DNA from: Oscillospiraceae bacterium
Lineage (GTDB): Bacteria; Bacillota; Clostridia; Oscillospirales; Ruminococcaceae
Assembly: GCA_902779915.1 (NCBI GenBank)
Contig: CACZDM010000012.1
Location: 1 to 38,762, forward strand
Length of the DNA stretch: 38,762 nt
Direction: 5' to 3'
The stretch's first letter is position 1, and the number at the start of each line of letters is the position of its first letter. A model generated the notes under the pieces. The model was not told the DNA's origin and searched no databases. It saw nothing but the letters and a program-made list of their open reading frames with translations. This document shows, in pieces, positions 1 through 8,275 of the stretch. The position numbers were made by a program, and so were the translations under genes.

Positions 1-189
1 GACGCTTTCAACTTAAACTTGCCCTTGAGAAAAGTTGAATATTACAGTCCGTTGTGAGCGGGCGGCGCTTAAATTGGCTCCCCGCATGGTTTTTTGGAAA
101 CGCGATTGAGGGCGGCTTGAAAGAGACGAGCTTTTTAATCAAAGAGTCGGATATTTTAAGCAGGAGCGATTGAGGGGACAAATCTAACC
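1..189. repeat. Interspersed inverted-repeat element, copy 1 (cut by window start)
   Basis: This is the right part of a repeat seen complete at 5105-5552 and 19709-20190. Shared blocks are the core around 34-70 (AATATTACAG, then GTTGTGAGC and a GCGGCG stretch), a block at 92-160, and the terminal GGGGACAAATCTAACC at 174-189. Its reverse complement closely matches the left arm of the 19709 copy, including the word AAAATATCCGACTCTTTG. The small open frame on the minus strand here lies wholly inside the repeat and is not a gene. The element's other end lies outside the window. Confidence 0.8.
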
Positions 190-275
190 TAAAAAAATCA
201 AGCCACCGCCCTAATCTCAAAGCGAAATAGCCTGACTCAGCTTATATAAGCGCCAAACATCCATCCCAGCTCAAT

Positions 276-2126
276 TTAAACAATGTAAACCCTATATTTT
301 TTAAACCAATAGTTAATTTGCAAAATATACGCAAGCATCTGCGGCCCAGCCATCAATTGTCCATACCAAGGCTGCGTGTAATTTGAGGGGGTGTTGATAA
401 ATTTTTCAACTTTTGACCTGGATAAAAAATTCCAAATCGGCTGGTTTGAATCAAGTGTCATCTCCATAACCATCGCCTTAAGCCGACTTTCATACCCCGG
501 GTTATAGGTCTTGGGATATGGACTTTTTTTGCGATATAAAACCTCTCTGGGCAAATATTTTTCCCCAGCCTTGCGCAAAATCCCTTTAACAACGCCGCCT
601 CTAGCCTTCATTTCCCACGGAACGTTCCACATATACTCTATTATCCTGTGGTCCGCAAAAGGAACCCGAGCTTCAAGGCCGCTGTGCATACTGGTTCTGT
701 CCATTCTGTCAAGCAAATTTTGCATAAACCACTTCATATTCAAATAAAAAATTTCCCTACGCCGAGAATCTTCCCAAGACTCTCCGTCTAATCTAGGGGT
801 CGAAGCTATGGTTGATTCATATGCAGCTTTAATATATTCATCAATATTTAGAGTATTTATGACATCATCCAACAAAAGCAGTTTCCTATGAGAACAGTTC
901 ATAGACCAAGGAAAAGTTTTAGATTCTAGCATATCTTCCCTATAAAACCAAGGATATCCACCAAAAATTTCATCTGCACACTCCCCCGTCAGCGCAACCT
1001 TATTTTCCTTTGCAACCTTCGAACAAAAATACAAAAGAGAAGACTCAACATCAGCCATGCAGGGCAAATCCCGCGCATCAACAGCAGAAAATAAATTCGA
1101 AATCAAACAATCGCTATCACACTCGAGATATGTGTGGTGAGTCTCCAAAAAATCAACCATTCTCTCAACCCAAGGGCGATCCTGCGAGGGCTGGAAACTG
1201 TTCGCGCAAAAAAACGAATCATTGTCCTTAAAATCGAATGAAAATGTGTCTAGACGCTTGCCCTGGCGTTTTAGCTCCCCAGAACAAATCGACGTCACCA
1301 AGCTGCTGTCAACACCGCCGGAGAGAAACGTGCAAATAGGAATGTCGGACACCATCTGGCGCTTGACGCTATCATATATCAGAAAAGATATTTTGTCAAC
1401 GGTTTTTTCATAGTCGTCTTCATGCCTAAAACTTTTCAATTCCCAATACTTAATTTGAAAAAATCCAGACTTTGACATCTTTATAAAATTCCCCGGAATA
1501 ACTTCAAAAACATCTTTAAAAACCCCTTTGCCATATGTTTTTGCGGGGCCCAGGCCAAATATTTCGCATAGTCCATCATTATCTATCCTGGCTTTAATTT
1601 TAGGATATTGCAAAATTCCTTTGATTTCGGATGAAAATATTAAACTATCTTGAAAAAATGTGTAAAACAGCGGCTTAACTCCAACGCGATCCCTATATAA
1701 ATATATCACTTCATTATAATTATCCCAGATAGAGTATGAAAAAATTCCGTTTAATCTTTTAACAAAATCCTGACCGAAAATTAAATGTCCAAACAGTATA
1801 ATTTCTGTGTCTGATGTTGTTTTAAAATCAGCCCCCATTTTTTTCAATTGGTCGCGAAGCTCTGGCGCGTTATATATTTCACCATTGTAAACTATTGTAT
1901 ACTTTTTGTTGCTAAAAGTCCTGGTCATCGGCTGCGAGCCATTTTTTAAGTCTATGATCGACAGTCTCACATGAGCAAAACAACACTTTTTGTCTATATA
2001 TATGCCTTGCTCATCCGGTCCTCTGTGGACTTGAGCGCTGTTCATTTTGTTCAAAACATCCTTCCATTTTCGACTCTGTTGGCAATAATTTGAATCCAGA
2101 TTACAAAACCCCGCAATACCACACAT
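276..2126 (-). CDS. asnB: Asparagine synthase (glutamine-hydrolysing)
   Basis: The enzyme makes asparagine from aspartate, glutamine and ATP in the cytoplasm. The protein has 616 residues, usual for the AsnB family. It begins MCGIAGF, so Cys2 is the N-terminal nucleophile of the glutaminase (class II amidotransferase) domain, which fills about residues 1-200. The synthetase domain carries the ATP-pyrophosphatase loop FLSGGVDSS near residue 267. The start is supported by AAGGAGGGG just upstream. The gene lies 37 bp downstream of dpaB on the same strand with no terminator between them, so it is probably co-transcribed with the dipicolinate synthase genes. I see no clear terminator after it, before repeat copy 1. 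A role during sporulation is inference; the enzyme identity is firm. Confidence 0.95.
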   Translation of the reverse strand: MCGIAGFCNLDSNYCQQSRKWKDVLNKMNSAQVHRGPDEQGIYIDKKCCFAHVRLSIIDLKNGSQPMTRTFSNKKYTIVYNGEIYNAPELRDQLKKMGADFKTTSDTEIILFGHLIFGQDFVKRLNGIFSYSIWDNYNEVIYLYRDRVGVKPLFYTFFQDSLIFSSEIKGILQYPKIKARIDNDGLCEIFGLGPAKTYGKGVFKDVFEVIPGNFIKMSKSGFFQIKYWELKSFRHEDDYEKTVDKISFLIYDSVKRQMVSDIPICTFLSGGVDSSLVTSICSGELKRQGKRLDTFSFDFKDNDSFFCANSFQPSQDRPWVERMVDFLETHHTYLECDSDCLISNLFSAVDARDLPCMADVESSLLYFCSKVAKENKVALTGECADEIFGGYPWFYREDMLESKTFPWSMNCSHRKLLLLDDVINTLNIDEYIKAAYESTIASTPRLDGESWEDSRRREIFYLNMKWFMQNLLDRMDRTSMHSGLEARVPFADHRIIEYMWNVPWEMKARGGVVKGILRKAGEKYLPREVLYRKKSPYPKTYNPGYESRLKAMVMEMTLDSNQPIWNFLSRSKVEKFINTPSNYTQPWYGQLMAGPQMLAYILQINYWFKKYRVYIV

Positions 2127-2163
2127 AAATCAACCCCTCCTTATAATTTCAAAATAATGCATT

Positions 2164-2742
2164 TTATCTTATTATTGGCTGTATTTGCTGACCATTTAAA
2201 GCTTTTTCGATTGATGGAATTAAAAATTCCAGATGAGCGACCATGGAATTTGGCTTATTTTCGGGATCATCTTGACCAAATGGAATAAAATATATGTTTT
2301 TAGAATTTAAAAGCAATCCAATATTTTTCATACTCATTCCCAGCGCATCATTGGTTGAAACTGCGATCAAAAGGGGTTTTTGGTTTCGAAGATGCGCCTT
2401 TGCTGCCATCAAAACCGGCGTGTCTGTTATAGCATTTGCAAGTTTGGCCATGGTGTTGCCTGTGCAGGGCATTATCACCAAAATATCAAGCAATTTTTTA
2501 GGACCTATGGGTTCAGATCCCTCGATTGTCAAAATCGGTTTGACTTTTGTCAATTTTTCTGCTCTATCTATAAAATCATTTGATTTTCCAAATCGACTGT
2601 TGATTTTTTGAGAATTAAACGAAAATATTGTTTGAACTTTTGCGCCGGTTTCAACCAATTTTTCAAGCTCATCAAAAGCTTTTTTAAATGTGCAAAAAGA
2701 TCCCGTGTAGGCAATTCCAATTTTTTTGTCTTTCAAAAACAT
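2164..2742 (-). CDS. dpaB: Dipicolinate synthase subunit B
   Basis: This is the flavoprotein-like subunit of dipicolinate synthase, which oxidises a lysine-pathway intermediate to dipicolinic acid in the mother cell for loading into the spore core. The protein has 192 residues, the normal size. The N-terminal KIGIAYTGSFCTF and the later PCTGNTMAKLAN are typical of the SpoVFB/DpaB flavoprotein fold. The ribosome binding site is AAGGAGTG, 6-8 bases before the ATG. It follows dpaA by 14 bp and precedes asnB by 37 bp, so it sits in the middle of a three-gene unit. The partner gene next door makes the assignment secure. Confidence 0.93.
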   Translation of the reverse strand: MFLKDKKIGIAYTGSFCTFKKAFDELEKLVETGAKVQTIFSFNSQKINSRFGKSNDFIDRAEKLTKVKPILTIEGSEPIGPKKLLDILVIMPCTGNTMAKLANAITDTPVLMAAKAHLRNQKPLLIAVSTNDALGMSMKNIGLLLNSKNIYFIPFGQDDPENKPNSMVAHLEFLIPSIEKALNGQQIQPIIR

Positions 2743-2756
2743 TATATCACTCCTTC

Positions 2757-3626
2757 CTATATTTTAGATTTAGTCTCATTTATTATTTGCAATGTTAGAT
2801 TTGTTAGAGCGTCTGCCGAAGATTTTGGTTTGAATTTTCCCGGAATAGCTAGGCTGATTTTTAAATTAATAGATTTTTTTAAACACTCTTTTAAATCCGC
2901 TCCCGACTGAGTTATGTCTAAAATAAATGCATCTTTTGATATATTTTCGATTAATTCTTTTTTCAAAATTGTTTCCGGAATAGTGTTGAATATATAATTA
3001 AAGTCTTTAATATTTCTTTGTAACATAAATAAATCAAAAGTGTCATATCCATACGCACTTGCCAAAGCCCTGTCATTTTCGTTTCGCGTGCATATCGAAA
3101 CTGTTTTACACAGATTTTTTAATTTATTTGCGATTAATTTCCCACACCTTCCAAATCCCAAAACCAAACACTTGCTCGAATGCATGTTAATCGGGCTGTT
3201 CAATATGGCCTGAGCGATTGCTGCTTCTGCTGTTGCTATAGCGTTAAATATAACAAAACTTTCATTTTTCATATAATCATACAAAAATATATTTCTCTTG
3301 TCTGCAAATTTCACAAAATCATCAGGTATACAACCGCCAAAAACACGATGTTTTGAATTAAGATTGTTTTTGAGTTCTTGGATTAACAGACTAAAATTTT
3401 TGACTTGGCTCACAACTGAAACGTTGTCTCTTGTAAATGGAATCGGGCATATAACATTTTTCGAATGTTTCAGCGCGTCTTTGATGGAGTTTGCCTGTTT
3501 GATTTTTTCATTTGTTGTCTTTAATTTTAGACCATATGTTATAATTTTAAAATTCATATCACTTAAATTATCAGCCATATATGCCTGCCTGTCATCCCCG
3601 CCAATTATCGAAAAATCAAATAACAA
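2757..3626 (-). CDS. dpaA: Dipicolinate synthase subunit A
   Basis: This is the NAD(P)-binding subunit of dipicolinate synthase. I place the start at a TTG (3624-3626), because GGGAG lies 9 bases before it and the product then begins close to the family's usual FSIIGGD nucleotide-binding motif. The frame stays open upstream to an ATG at 3668, but that would add 14 atypical residues and has no ribosome binding site. The product has 289 residues. A second Rossmann motif, LVLGFGRCGK, lies in the C-terminal half, as expected. The gene is first in the dpaA-dpaB-asnB unit. A sigma-K-like promoter lies about 40 bp upstream and the fabV terminator just before that. Confidence 0.92.
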   Translation of the reverse strand: MLFDFSIIGGDDRQAYMADNLSDMNFKIITYGLKLKTTNEKIKQANSIKDALKHSKNVICPIPFTRDNVSVVSQVKNFSLLIQELKNNLNSKHRVFGGCIPDDFVKFADKRNIFLYDYMKNESFVIFNAIATAEAAIAQAILNSPINMHSSKCLVLGFGRCGKLIANKLKNLCKTVSICTRNENDRALASAYGYDTFDLFMLQRNIKDFNYIFNTIPETILKKELIENISKDAFILDITQSGADLKECLKKSINLKISLAIPGKFKPKSSADALTNLTLQIINETKSKI

Positions 3627-3662
3627 ATTCCACCACTCCCAATAAAAAAACACTCTTAATAT

Positions 3663-3690
3663 AAACATATGTTTTTTTATATTTTATAGT
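3663..3690 (-). promoter_or_regulatory. Possible sigma-K-type promoter of dpaA
   Basis: On the minus strand an AC (3690-3689) is followed after 17 bases by CATATGTTTA (3671 downward). This resembles the sigma-K pattern AC-N16/17-CATANNNTA with one position off. The position is right: after the fabV terminator and before the dpaA start. Late mother-cell control of dipicolinate synthesis is established in Bacillus; here it is inference from this weak match. Confidence 0.35.
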
Positions 3691-3702
3691 TACTAAAAAA
3701 AT

Positions 3703-3743
3703 AAAACACACACAAAAAACATATACGATCTTGTGTGTGTTTT
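3703..3743 (-). terminator. Intrinsic terminator after fabV
   Basis: AAAACACACACAA and TTGTGTGTGTTTT form a 13-bp perfect stem with a 15-base loop. On the minus strand it is followed by a T-rich run (TTTTATTTTTTT), and it lies 26 bp past the fabV stop codon. Confidence 0.85.
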
Positions 3744-3768
3744 ATTTATAAAAATCAATTAAAATATT

Positions 3769-4944
3769 TTAATCAATGCTTAAAATGTCAACATCTATAT
3801 CAACGTCCTCATCATAATCAACATTCGAAAATCCAAATCCAAACATTTCATAAAAATCCTGCCAATATCCATCAATATCAGCCAATTCATCGACATTATC
3901 GTTGTTTATTCTGTTAAACGAATCCAAAACTTTTTGCTGGATGTCAATTTTCATTTCATAATCATCAATCCGAATCCGACCTTTTTCATCAAAACTGAGC
4001 TTTTCGCCAAATTTTTCTCCAAAAAGCCTATACATCTGCTCAATGCAATTTTCATGAACGCCGCGATCTTTCATGATCTTATAAAGAACTGTTATATATA
4101 AAGGAACAATTGGAATAGCGGCGCTGGACTGCGTCACAAGGGCTTTATTAACCGAAATATAGGCTTTAACCCCGCCAACCTCGTTTGTTATTTCATTTGC
4201 AGTTTTGAGCAGATGATCTTTCGCAGCCCCAATTGTTCCATCGCAATAAATGGGATATGTCACTTCAGGGCCAACGTAAGAATATGCAACTGTTATCGCG
4301 TTTTCAGCAATTGCATCCGCATCTTTTAAAGCCAAAATCCAATCCTTCCAGTCGCCGCCACCCATGACTTTAACAGTTTCGTCGATTTCCTGCTGGGTTG
4401 CGCAAGGAATAGTCACCTCGGCCAAAGTCCTGTCTTTAAGATTCAGCGTCTTGCCGGTGTGTTGCTTGCCAATTGTTTTCAAAACAGACGAGACCTGCGT
4501 TTGGTCTGGCATAACTCTTCTTGGCGCAGCGAGACTGTATATAATCATATCAACCTTGCCCAAATCCGATTTTATAAGATCTATTGTTTTATTTTTGACT
4601 TCGGTCGAAAATGCATCACCATTTATGGTTTTAGCATATAATCCGTGTTTTTTTGCAATGGTCTCGAAAGCAGCAGTGTTATACCACCCAGCAGTTGCGG
4701 TTTTTTTAGGCCTAGCCCGGCGCTCAAACATAACCCCAATAGTCGAGGCGTCCTGACCAAAAGCGCAGCAAATCCTCGAAGCAAGGCCATATCCCGTCGA
4801 ACAGCCTATGACTAAAACTCTTTTTCCAACATTAAATTTAGGCCTGCTTTTTACATAATCAACCTGCCTTTTAACATTTTCAAAACACCCCTTAGGATGA
4901 GCTGTTGTGCAAATATCTCCACGAATTCTCGGCTTAACAATCAT
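3769..4944 (-). CDS. fabV: NADH-dependent trans-2-enoyl-CoA/ACP reductase
   Basis: FabV reduces the trans-2-enoyl group in fatty-acid elongation, or in crotonyl-CoA-type reactions, using NADH. The protein has 391 residues, close to the family's ~400. The N-terminal MIVKPRIRGDICTTAHP is characteristic. The nucleotide-binding motif VLVIGCSTGYGLASR lies near residues 44-58. The catalytic Tyr-x8-Lys of FabV is seen as YPIYCDGTIGAAK near residue 240. The tail is acidic (FGFGFSNVDYDEDVDIDV). AGGAG precedes the ATG, and the gene has its own promoter and terminator, so it is a single-gene unit. It points away from the repeat element at 5105-5552. Confidence 0.95.
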   Translation of the reverse strand: MIVKPRIRGDICTTAHPKGCFENVKRQVDYVKSRPKFNVGKRVLVIGCSTGYGLASRICCAFGQDASTIGVMFERRARPKKTATAGWYNTAAFETIAKKHGLYAKTINGDAFSTEVKNKTIDLIKSDLGKVDMIIYSLAAPRRVMPDQTQVSSVLKTIGKQHTGKTLNLKDRTLAEVTIPCATQQEIDETVKVMGGGDWKDWILALKDADAIAENAITVAYSYVGPEVTYPIYCDGTIGAAKDHLLKTANEITNEVGGVKAYISVNKALVTQSSAAIPIVPLYITVLYKIMKDRGVHENCIEQMYRLFGEKFGEKLSFDEKGRIRIDDYEMKIDIQQKVLDSFNRINNDNVDELADIDGYWQDFYEMFGFGFSNVDYDEDVDIDVDILSID

Positions 4945-4997
4945 TCAAATTCCACTCTCCTAATAAATTTAACTCAAAAAAACAAAGTACTTTACAC

Positions 4998-5025
4998 ATT
5001 GTAGCAGATAAATTTAAAATGTCAA
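4998..5025 (-). promoter_or_regulatory. Sigma-A promoter of fabV
   Basis: On the minus strand TTGACA (5025-5020) and TACAAT (5003-4998) are separated by 16 bases, about 50 bp before the fabV ATG. Confidence 0.75.
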
Positions 5026-5104
5026 CAGCAAAAAAATTTAATCAGACCGTATTGGTTTACAACATTGAACAAATCAACCCTAATGGTTTTATTTAATTTG
5101 ATCG

Positions 5105-5552
5105 GATTGGATTATATTTGTCCCAATTCAATCCTTCTCTTGTAAAGACTCGCGCTCTAATTTAAAAACTAAAGCTCAAATTAAACCATCCTCAAAAACA
5201 TTTTAAGAAACAATGATAAAACAAATCTAAACGCGGCCAGCTCACCATAACCCATGCAATTTAAACCCAATTTAAAGCGCCAAACTCTTTAAAAAATTTC
5301 CTCAACAAACCAAGGTCAAAAAGCTTACCGCCTCTCGCGGACGCTTAACTACCGCTTGTTAAGAATGGCTTAAAGGAAGTGCAAAAGCTTAACAAGATTT
5401 AATATTACAGCCAGTTGTGAGCTGGCGGGATCCACCCAGCTTTTGCATTGTTTTTTGAAACGTGATCGAGGATGTTTGATATTGTTAGGCTTTTGAGCAA
5501 AGAGGTGAATATTTTTAAGGAAAGCTTTAAATGGAACAAATATAGCCTAATC
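5105..5552. repeat. Interspersed inverted-repeat element, copy 2 (complete, about 448 bp)
   Basis: The ends are imperfect terminal inverted repeats: GATTGGATTATATTTGTCCC at the left and, on the opposite strand, GATTAGGCTATATTTGTTCC at the right. Inside, the blocks CAATTTAAAGCGCC, CCAAGGTCAAAAA (5310-5322), CGCGGACGCTTAACTACCGC (5337-5356) and AATATTACAGCCAGTTGTGAGC (5401-5422) recur in the copy at 19709-20190. No significant reading frame lies in it. It fills the divergent gap between fabV and the rubrerythrin gene. It looks like a non-autonomous element of MITE type, but no matching transposase is in the window. Confidence 0.75.
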
Positions 5553-5590
5553 AAAACACACAAATTATCTTCATTTTTTTAATTGAGGTA

Positions 5591-5619
5591 TTGACAAACT
5601 GGAACATATGTGGTATGCT
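5591..5619 (+). promoter_or_regulatory. Sigma-A promoter of the rubrerythrin gene
   Basis: TTGACA (5591-5596), a 17-base spacer and TATGCT (5614-5619). Transcription should begin near 5626, about 30 bases before the ATG. Confidence 0.8.
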
Positions 5620-5656
5620 TAATTTTGAAAAATATTTTTTTGGAGGGTCTTGTTTT

Positions 5657-6184
5657 ATGAATTTGAAAGGAACTAAAACAGAACAAAATCTTAAATCAGC
5701 TTTTGCTGGAGAGTCGCAAGCTTCGATGAAATACAGTTATTATGCGTCTCGTGCAAAAAAAGAGGGTTATGAAAAAATAGCGGAGATATTTTCTGAGGCC
5801 GCGCATAATGAACATGAGCATGCAAAAATTTGGTTTAAATTGCTAAATAATGGAATTCCGTCAACGCTCGAAAACCTGAAAGATTCAGCGTCTGGCGAAA
5901 ACTTTGAGTGGACGAGCATGTATGCTGATTTTGCGAAAGAGGCGCGAGATGAAGGCTTTGACGATATAGCAGAGCTTTTTGAAGGAGTCGCAAAAATTGA
6001 AAAAAGTCACGAATCAAGATATAATAGCGTTATCGGATATTTAAACAGCGATAAAGTCTTTAAATCTGACGGCGAATGCGCCTGGATTTGCAGGAATTGC
6101 GGCCATATACACTTTGGAAAAGCCGCCCCTGATGTTTGTCCAATATGCTCCCATCCCAAAGCATTTTTTGAGAGGAAAAATTAG
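5657..6184 (+). CDS. rbr: Rubrerythrin
   Basis: Rubrerythrin is a cytoplasmic non-haem diiron peroxidase that protects anaerobes from hydrogen peroxide. I start it at the ATG at 5657, where GGAGGG lies 9 bases upstream. An upstream in-frame start at 5591 would sit inside the promoter and is rejected. The product has 175 residues. The ferritin-like diiron domain carries GESQASMKY and the helix AAHNEHEHAK with its ExxH ligands. The C-terminus is a rubredoxin-like domain with CRNCG and CPICSHPKAFF (two CxxC pairs). Only 3 bp separate its stop from the next gene, so the two are co-transcribed. Confidence 0.95.
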   Translation: MNLKGTKTEQNLKSAFAGESQASMKYSYYASRAKKEGYEKIAEIFSEAAHNEHEHAKIWFKLLNNGIPSTLENLKDSASGENFEWTSMYADFAKEARDEGFDDIAELFEGVAKIEKSHESRYNSVIGYLNSDKVFKSDGECAWICRNCGHIHFGKAAPDVCPICSHPKAFFERKN

Positions 6185-6187
6185 TCG

Positions 6188-8188
6188 ATGTTAAAAAAAG
6201 TGTTTTCTGCTTGGGCGGTTTGCGCTTTGATTTTTAGCTTCAACGTTGTTGGCGGTTTTAGTGTTATTTGGGTCCAAGCTATTGACAACGCTGATGTTGA
6301 AAGGGTTAAAAAAGAAAACAAGATTGAAAATTATGATTTGAAGCGAGTTTTGTTTGAAAAGGATGAGTCTATATCTGAAGACGAAGATCAGTCGGCAAAA
6401 TATACTTTAGAATATGAGCATAAAAAAACTGGGGCGCGCTTTGTTTGTTGGGGCATGGATTCCGACCAAGCGGCGGGCAGCGTTGAAGTTTTCTACAGAG
6501 TTCCTTCCGAAGACAACACAGGCGCGGTCCACGCTTTGGAACACTGCATTTACGCCACTGTTTCGTTTGCCCCTGAGGATGACCCAGACTTTGCCCCCCG
6601 TGCATTCACGTTGCCGATCGGTGTATATTTTAGCGTGCCAAATGTTCCCAAAAATAGTGGAGACTGCGCAAATGATGTTTCTAAGTTGATTGATGTTTTG
6701 AAAAATCCGAAGTTTCTTTCCAGCGAAGATATTTTTAAAGCAGAGGTTTTTAGCCGGGTTGAAGCTCAAAATGGGAAAGCGTTGACAAAAGGAAGAGTCT
6801 TTTTGGAGGTTGAGCAAAAAAATCACTGTGAAATACCGTCTCGGACCAGGGCGATTTATGATAATTTGATAATGAACTCAAACAACAAATTCAAATTCCA
6901 AGAGGGCGGAACTCCCGAAGAAATTTGTAATTGCAGCTATGAAAAAGTTTGTGACCTATACCACAAGTATATCCATCCTTCAAACATGGTGGTTTTAATA
7001 TCCGGCAGTAACTTCGAGGATGTTATGCATCAATTTGACGAAAAATATATGGATGGCTTTGAAAAAAAAGAAATTGTTGTTGACTATAAATTGCCAAAGG
7101 CTGATATGGGTGGTTTTTTTAAAGAATATAGCGTTGGAGGAGTTGGCGCTACGCTTCACCACCAGAAAAACTATAAATATTGTGCTGTTGCGGCATATCC
7201 TCTGGGGGCTATGAAGGATTGCGATGCGCGCTCTTTCAGGAACATATGTTGCGCCTTAAGCGAGCTTGAATCTAATGAGTATTTAAAAAAACTAGGGTTT
7301 GATGGCGTGGATGCGTCGATTTGTTCGTCTCCTGATTGTGACTATTTAAAAGTTGCTGTTATGGGAAATGATTCAAAAAAGTTTGAGGAAAAAAGTTTGT
7401 CTTTGAGCTTCAAAAAAATATTGTCAAAAGCTATTGAAATCGGCAAGGTTAATGGATGCTATTTTAGGTCAAATTTTGGCATTCCACACGACGAAGAGAC
7501 AGGAAAGCTGCTTTGGTCATATGCGCTTTGTGGTGATGTTTTTAGCGATAGATTTTTCAATATTAAAGAAAATGAAATATGCTATGACTGGATGGACGAT
7601 GATGCGCTCTTCATTGATAAAGATTTAGCCCAAAAATTCACGGAAAGGCCAGCAGAGATTGTGCTTTTGAAAGACGATGGAAGTTGGCAAAGTAAAAGCG
7701 CTTTAACCAACAAATTTAAACTGGCTTTTTGTGAAAATGACCTTGGAAAAATTCGACTGGCCATGAGGATTTTAAATCGAGGTTTGGTGACTAAAGAGCT
7801 TCAAAAAGCAGGAGCGATTTACCACGACTTGTTGCTCAGTAGTTCTGCTTCAAGCAAAGATTTAGCATGTTTTTATTCATCTGAGGACGTGGCTTTTGAT
7901 AATATATTTGCCTTTTTTGAGAATGATTTTGCGAAAAAAGTGAAAAATTTTGAAGTTAGCGACGAATTATTTAACCTAGTCAAAAGTAATATCATCCAGA
8001 ACAGACTTTATTTGGCAGGATTTCGCGAATATACTGATGGACCAACGGTTGAGGAAAAAATTTTTGACAGTGACTCCTGCAACTCTGATGATTTTATAAA
8101 GAAAAGCGATATTTTGAACATACGCAAAGATGAAATTCAAGAATTTATAAAGACTGCAAGATTTGTTGGATATGCTGTTGCCAAGTGA
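6188..8188 (+). CDS. Exported M16-family zinc peptidase homologue
   Basis: The protein has 666 residues and begins with a signal peptide (positive MLKK, then a hydrophobic stretch to about residue 27, possible cleavage near VQA). The inverted zinc motif HxxEH of the pitrilysin/insulinase clan is intact as HALEH at residues 115-119, in the context TGAVHALEHCIY. A possible third zinc ligand is Glu207, in GRVFLEVEQ. YHKYIHPSNMVVLISG near residue 260 matches the conserved end of the first M16 domain. At 666 residues it is shorter than presequence-protease types (about 970), and the later domains are divergent. The gene follows rubrerythrin by 3 bp, and its ribosome binding site (GAGAGG) lies inside the end of rbr. 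The fold and metal site are seen; the substrate is unknown. Confidence 0.75.
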   Translation: MLKKVFSAWAVCALIFSFNVVGGFSVIWVQAIDNADVERVKKENKIENYDLKRVLFEKDESISEDEDQSAKYTLEYEHKKTGARFVCWGMDSDQAAGSVEVFYRVPSEDNTGAVHALEHCIYATVSFAPEDDPDFAPRAFTLPIGVYFSVPNVPKNSGDCANDVSKLIDVLKNPKFLSSEDIFKAEVFSRVEAQNGKALTKGRVFLEVEQKNHCEIPSRTRAIYDNLIMNSNNKFKFQEGGTPEEICNCSYEKVCDLYHKYIHPSNMVVLISGSNFEDVMHQFDEKYMDGFEKKEIVVDYKLPKADMGGFFKEYSVGGVGATLHHQKNYKYCAVAAYPLGAMKDCDARSFRNICCALSELESNEYLKKLGFDGVDASICSSPDCDYLKVAVMGNDSKKFEEKSLSLSFKKILSKAIEIGKVNGCYFRSNFGIPHDEETGKLLWSYALCGDVFSDRFFNIKENEICYDWMDDDALFIDKDLAQKFTERPAEIVLLKDDGSWQSKSALTNKFKLAFCENDLGKIRLAMRILNRGLVTKELQKAGAIYHDLLLSSSASSKDLACFYSSEDVAFDNIFAFFENDFAKKVKNFEVSDELFNLVKSNIIQNRLYLAGFREYTDGPTVEEKIFDSDSCNSDDFIKKSDILNIRKDEIQEFIKTARFVGYAVAK

Positions 8189-8191
8189 AAT

Positions 8192-8221
8192 TTGCATTTT
8201 GAGCTTGGTTTGTGGTAAAAT
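8192..8221 (+). promoter_or_regulatory. Probable sigma-A promoter of adhE
   Basis: TTGCAT (8192-8197), an 18-base spacer and TAAAAT (8216-8221), 54 bp before the adhE start. It is not a perfect consensus. Confidence 0.5.
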
Positions 8222-8275
8222 TAGATATATAAAAAACGTGAAAAATCTCAAGTATTACTAGGAGGAGTGGTTTTT

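Noticed and set aside
8-220. 70-codon open frame on the minus strand
   Set aside because: It lies wholly within the interspersed repeat, and the matching frame in copy 3 differs at its ends; there is no ribosome binding site.
6407-6826. 139-codon open frame antisense to the M16 peptidase gene
   Set aside because: It is a shadow of the coding strand, which holds the signal peptide and zinc motif.
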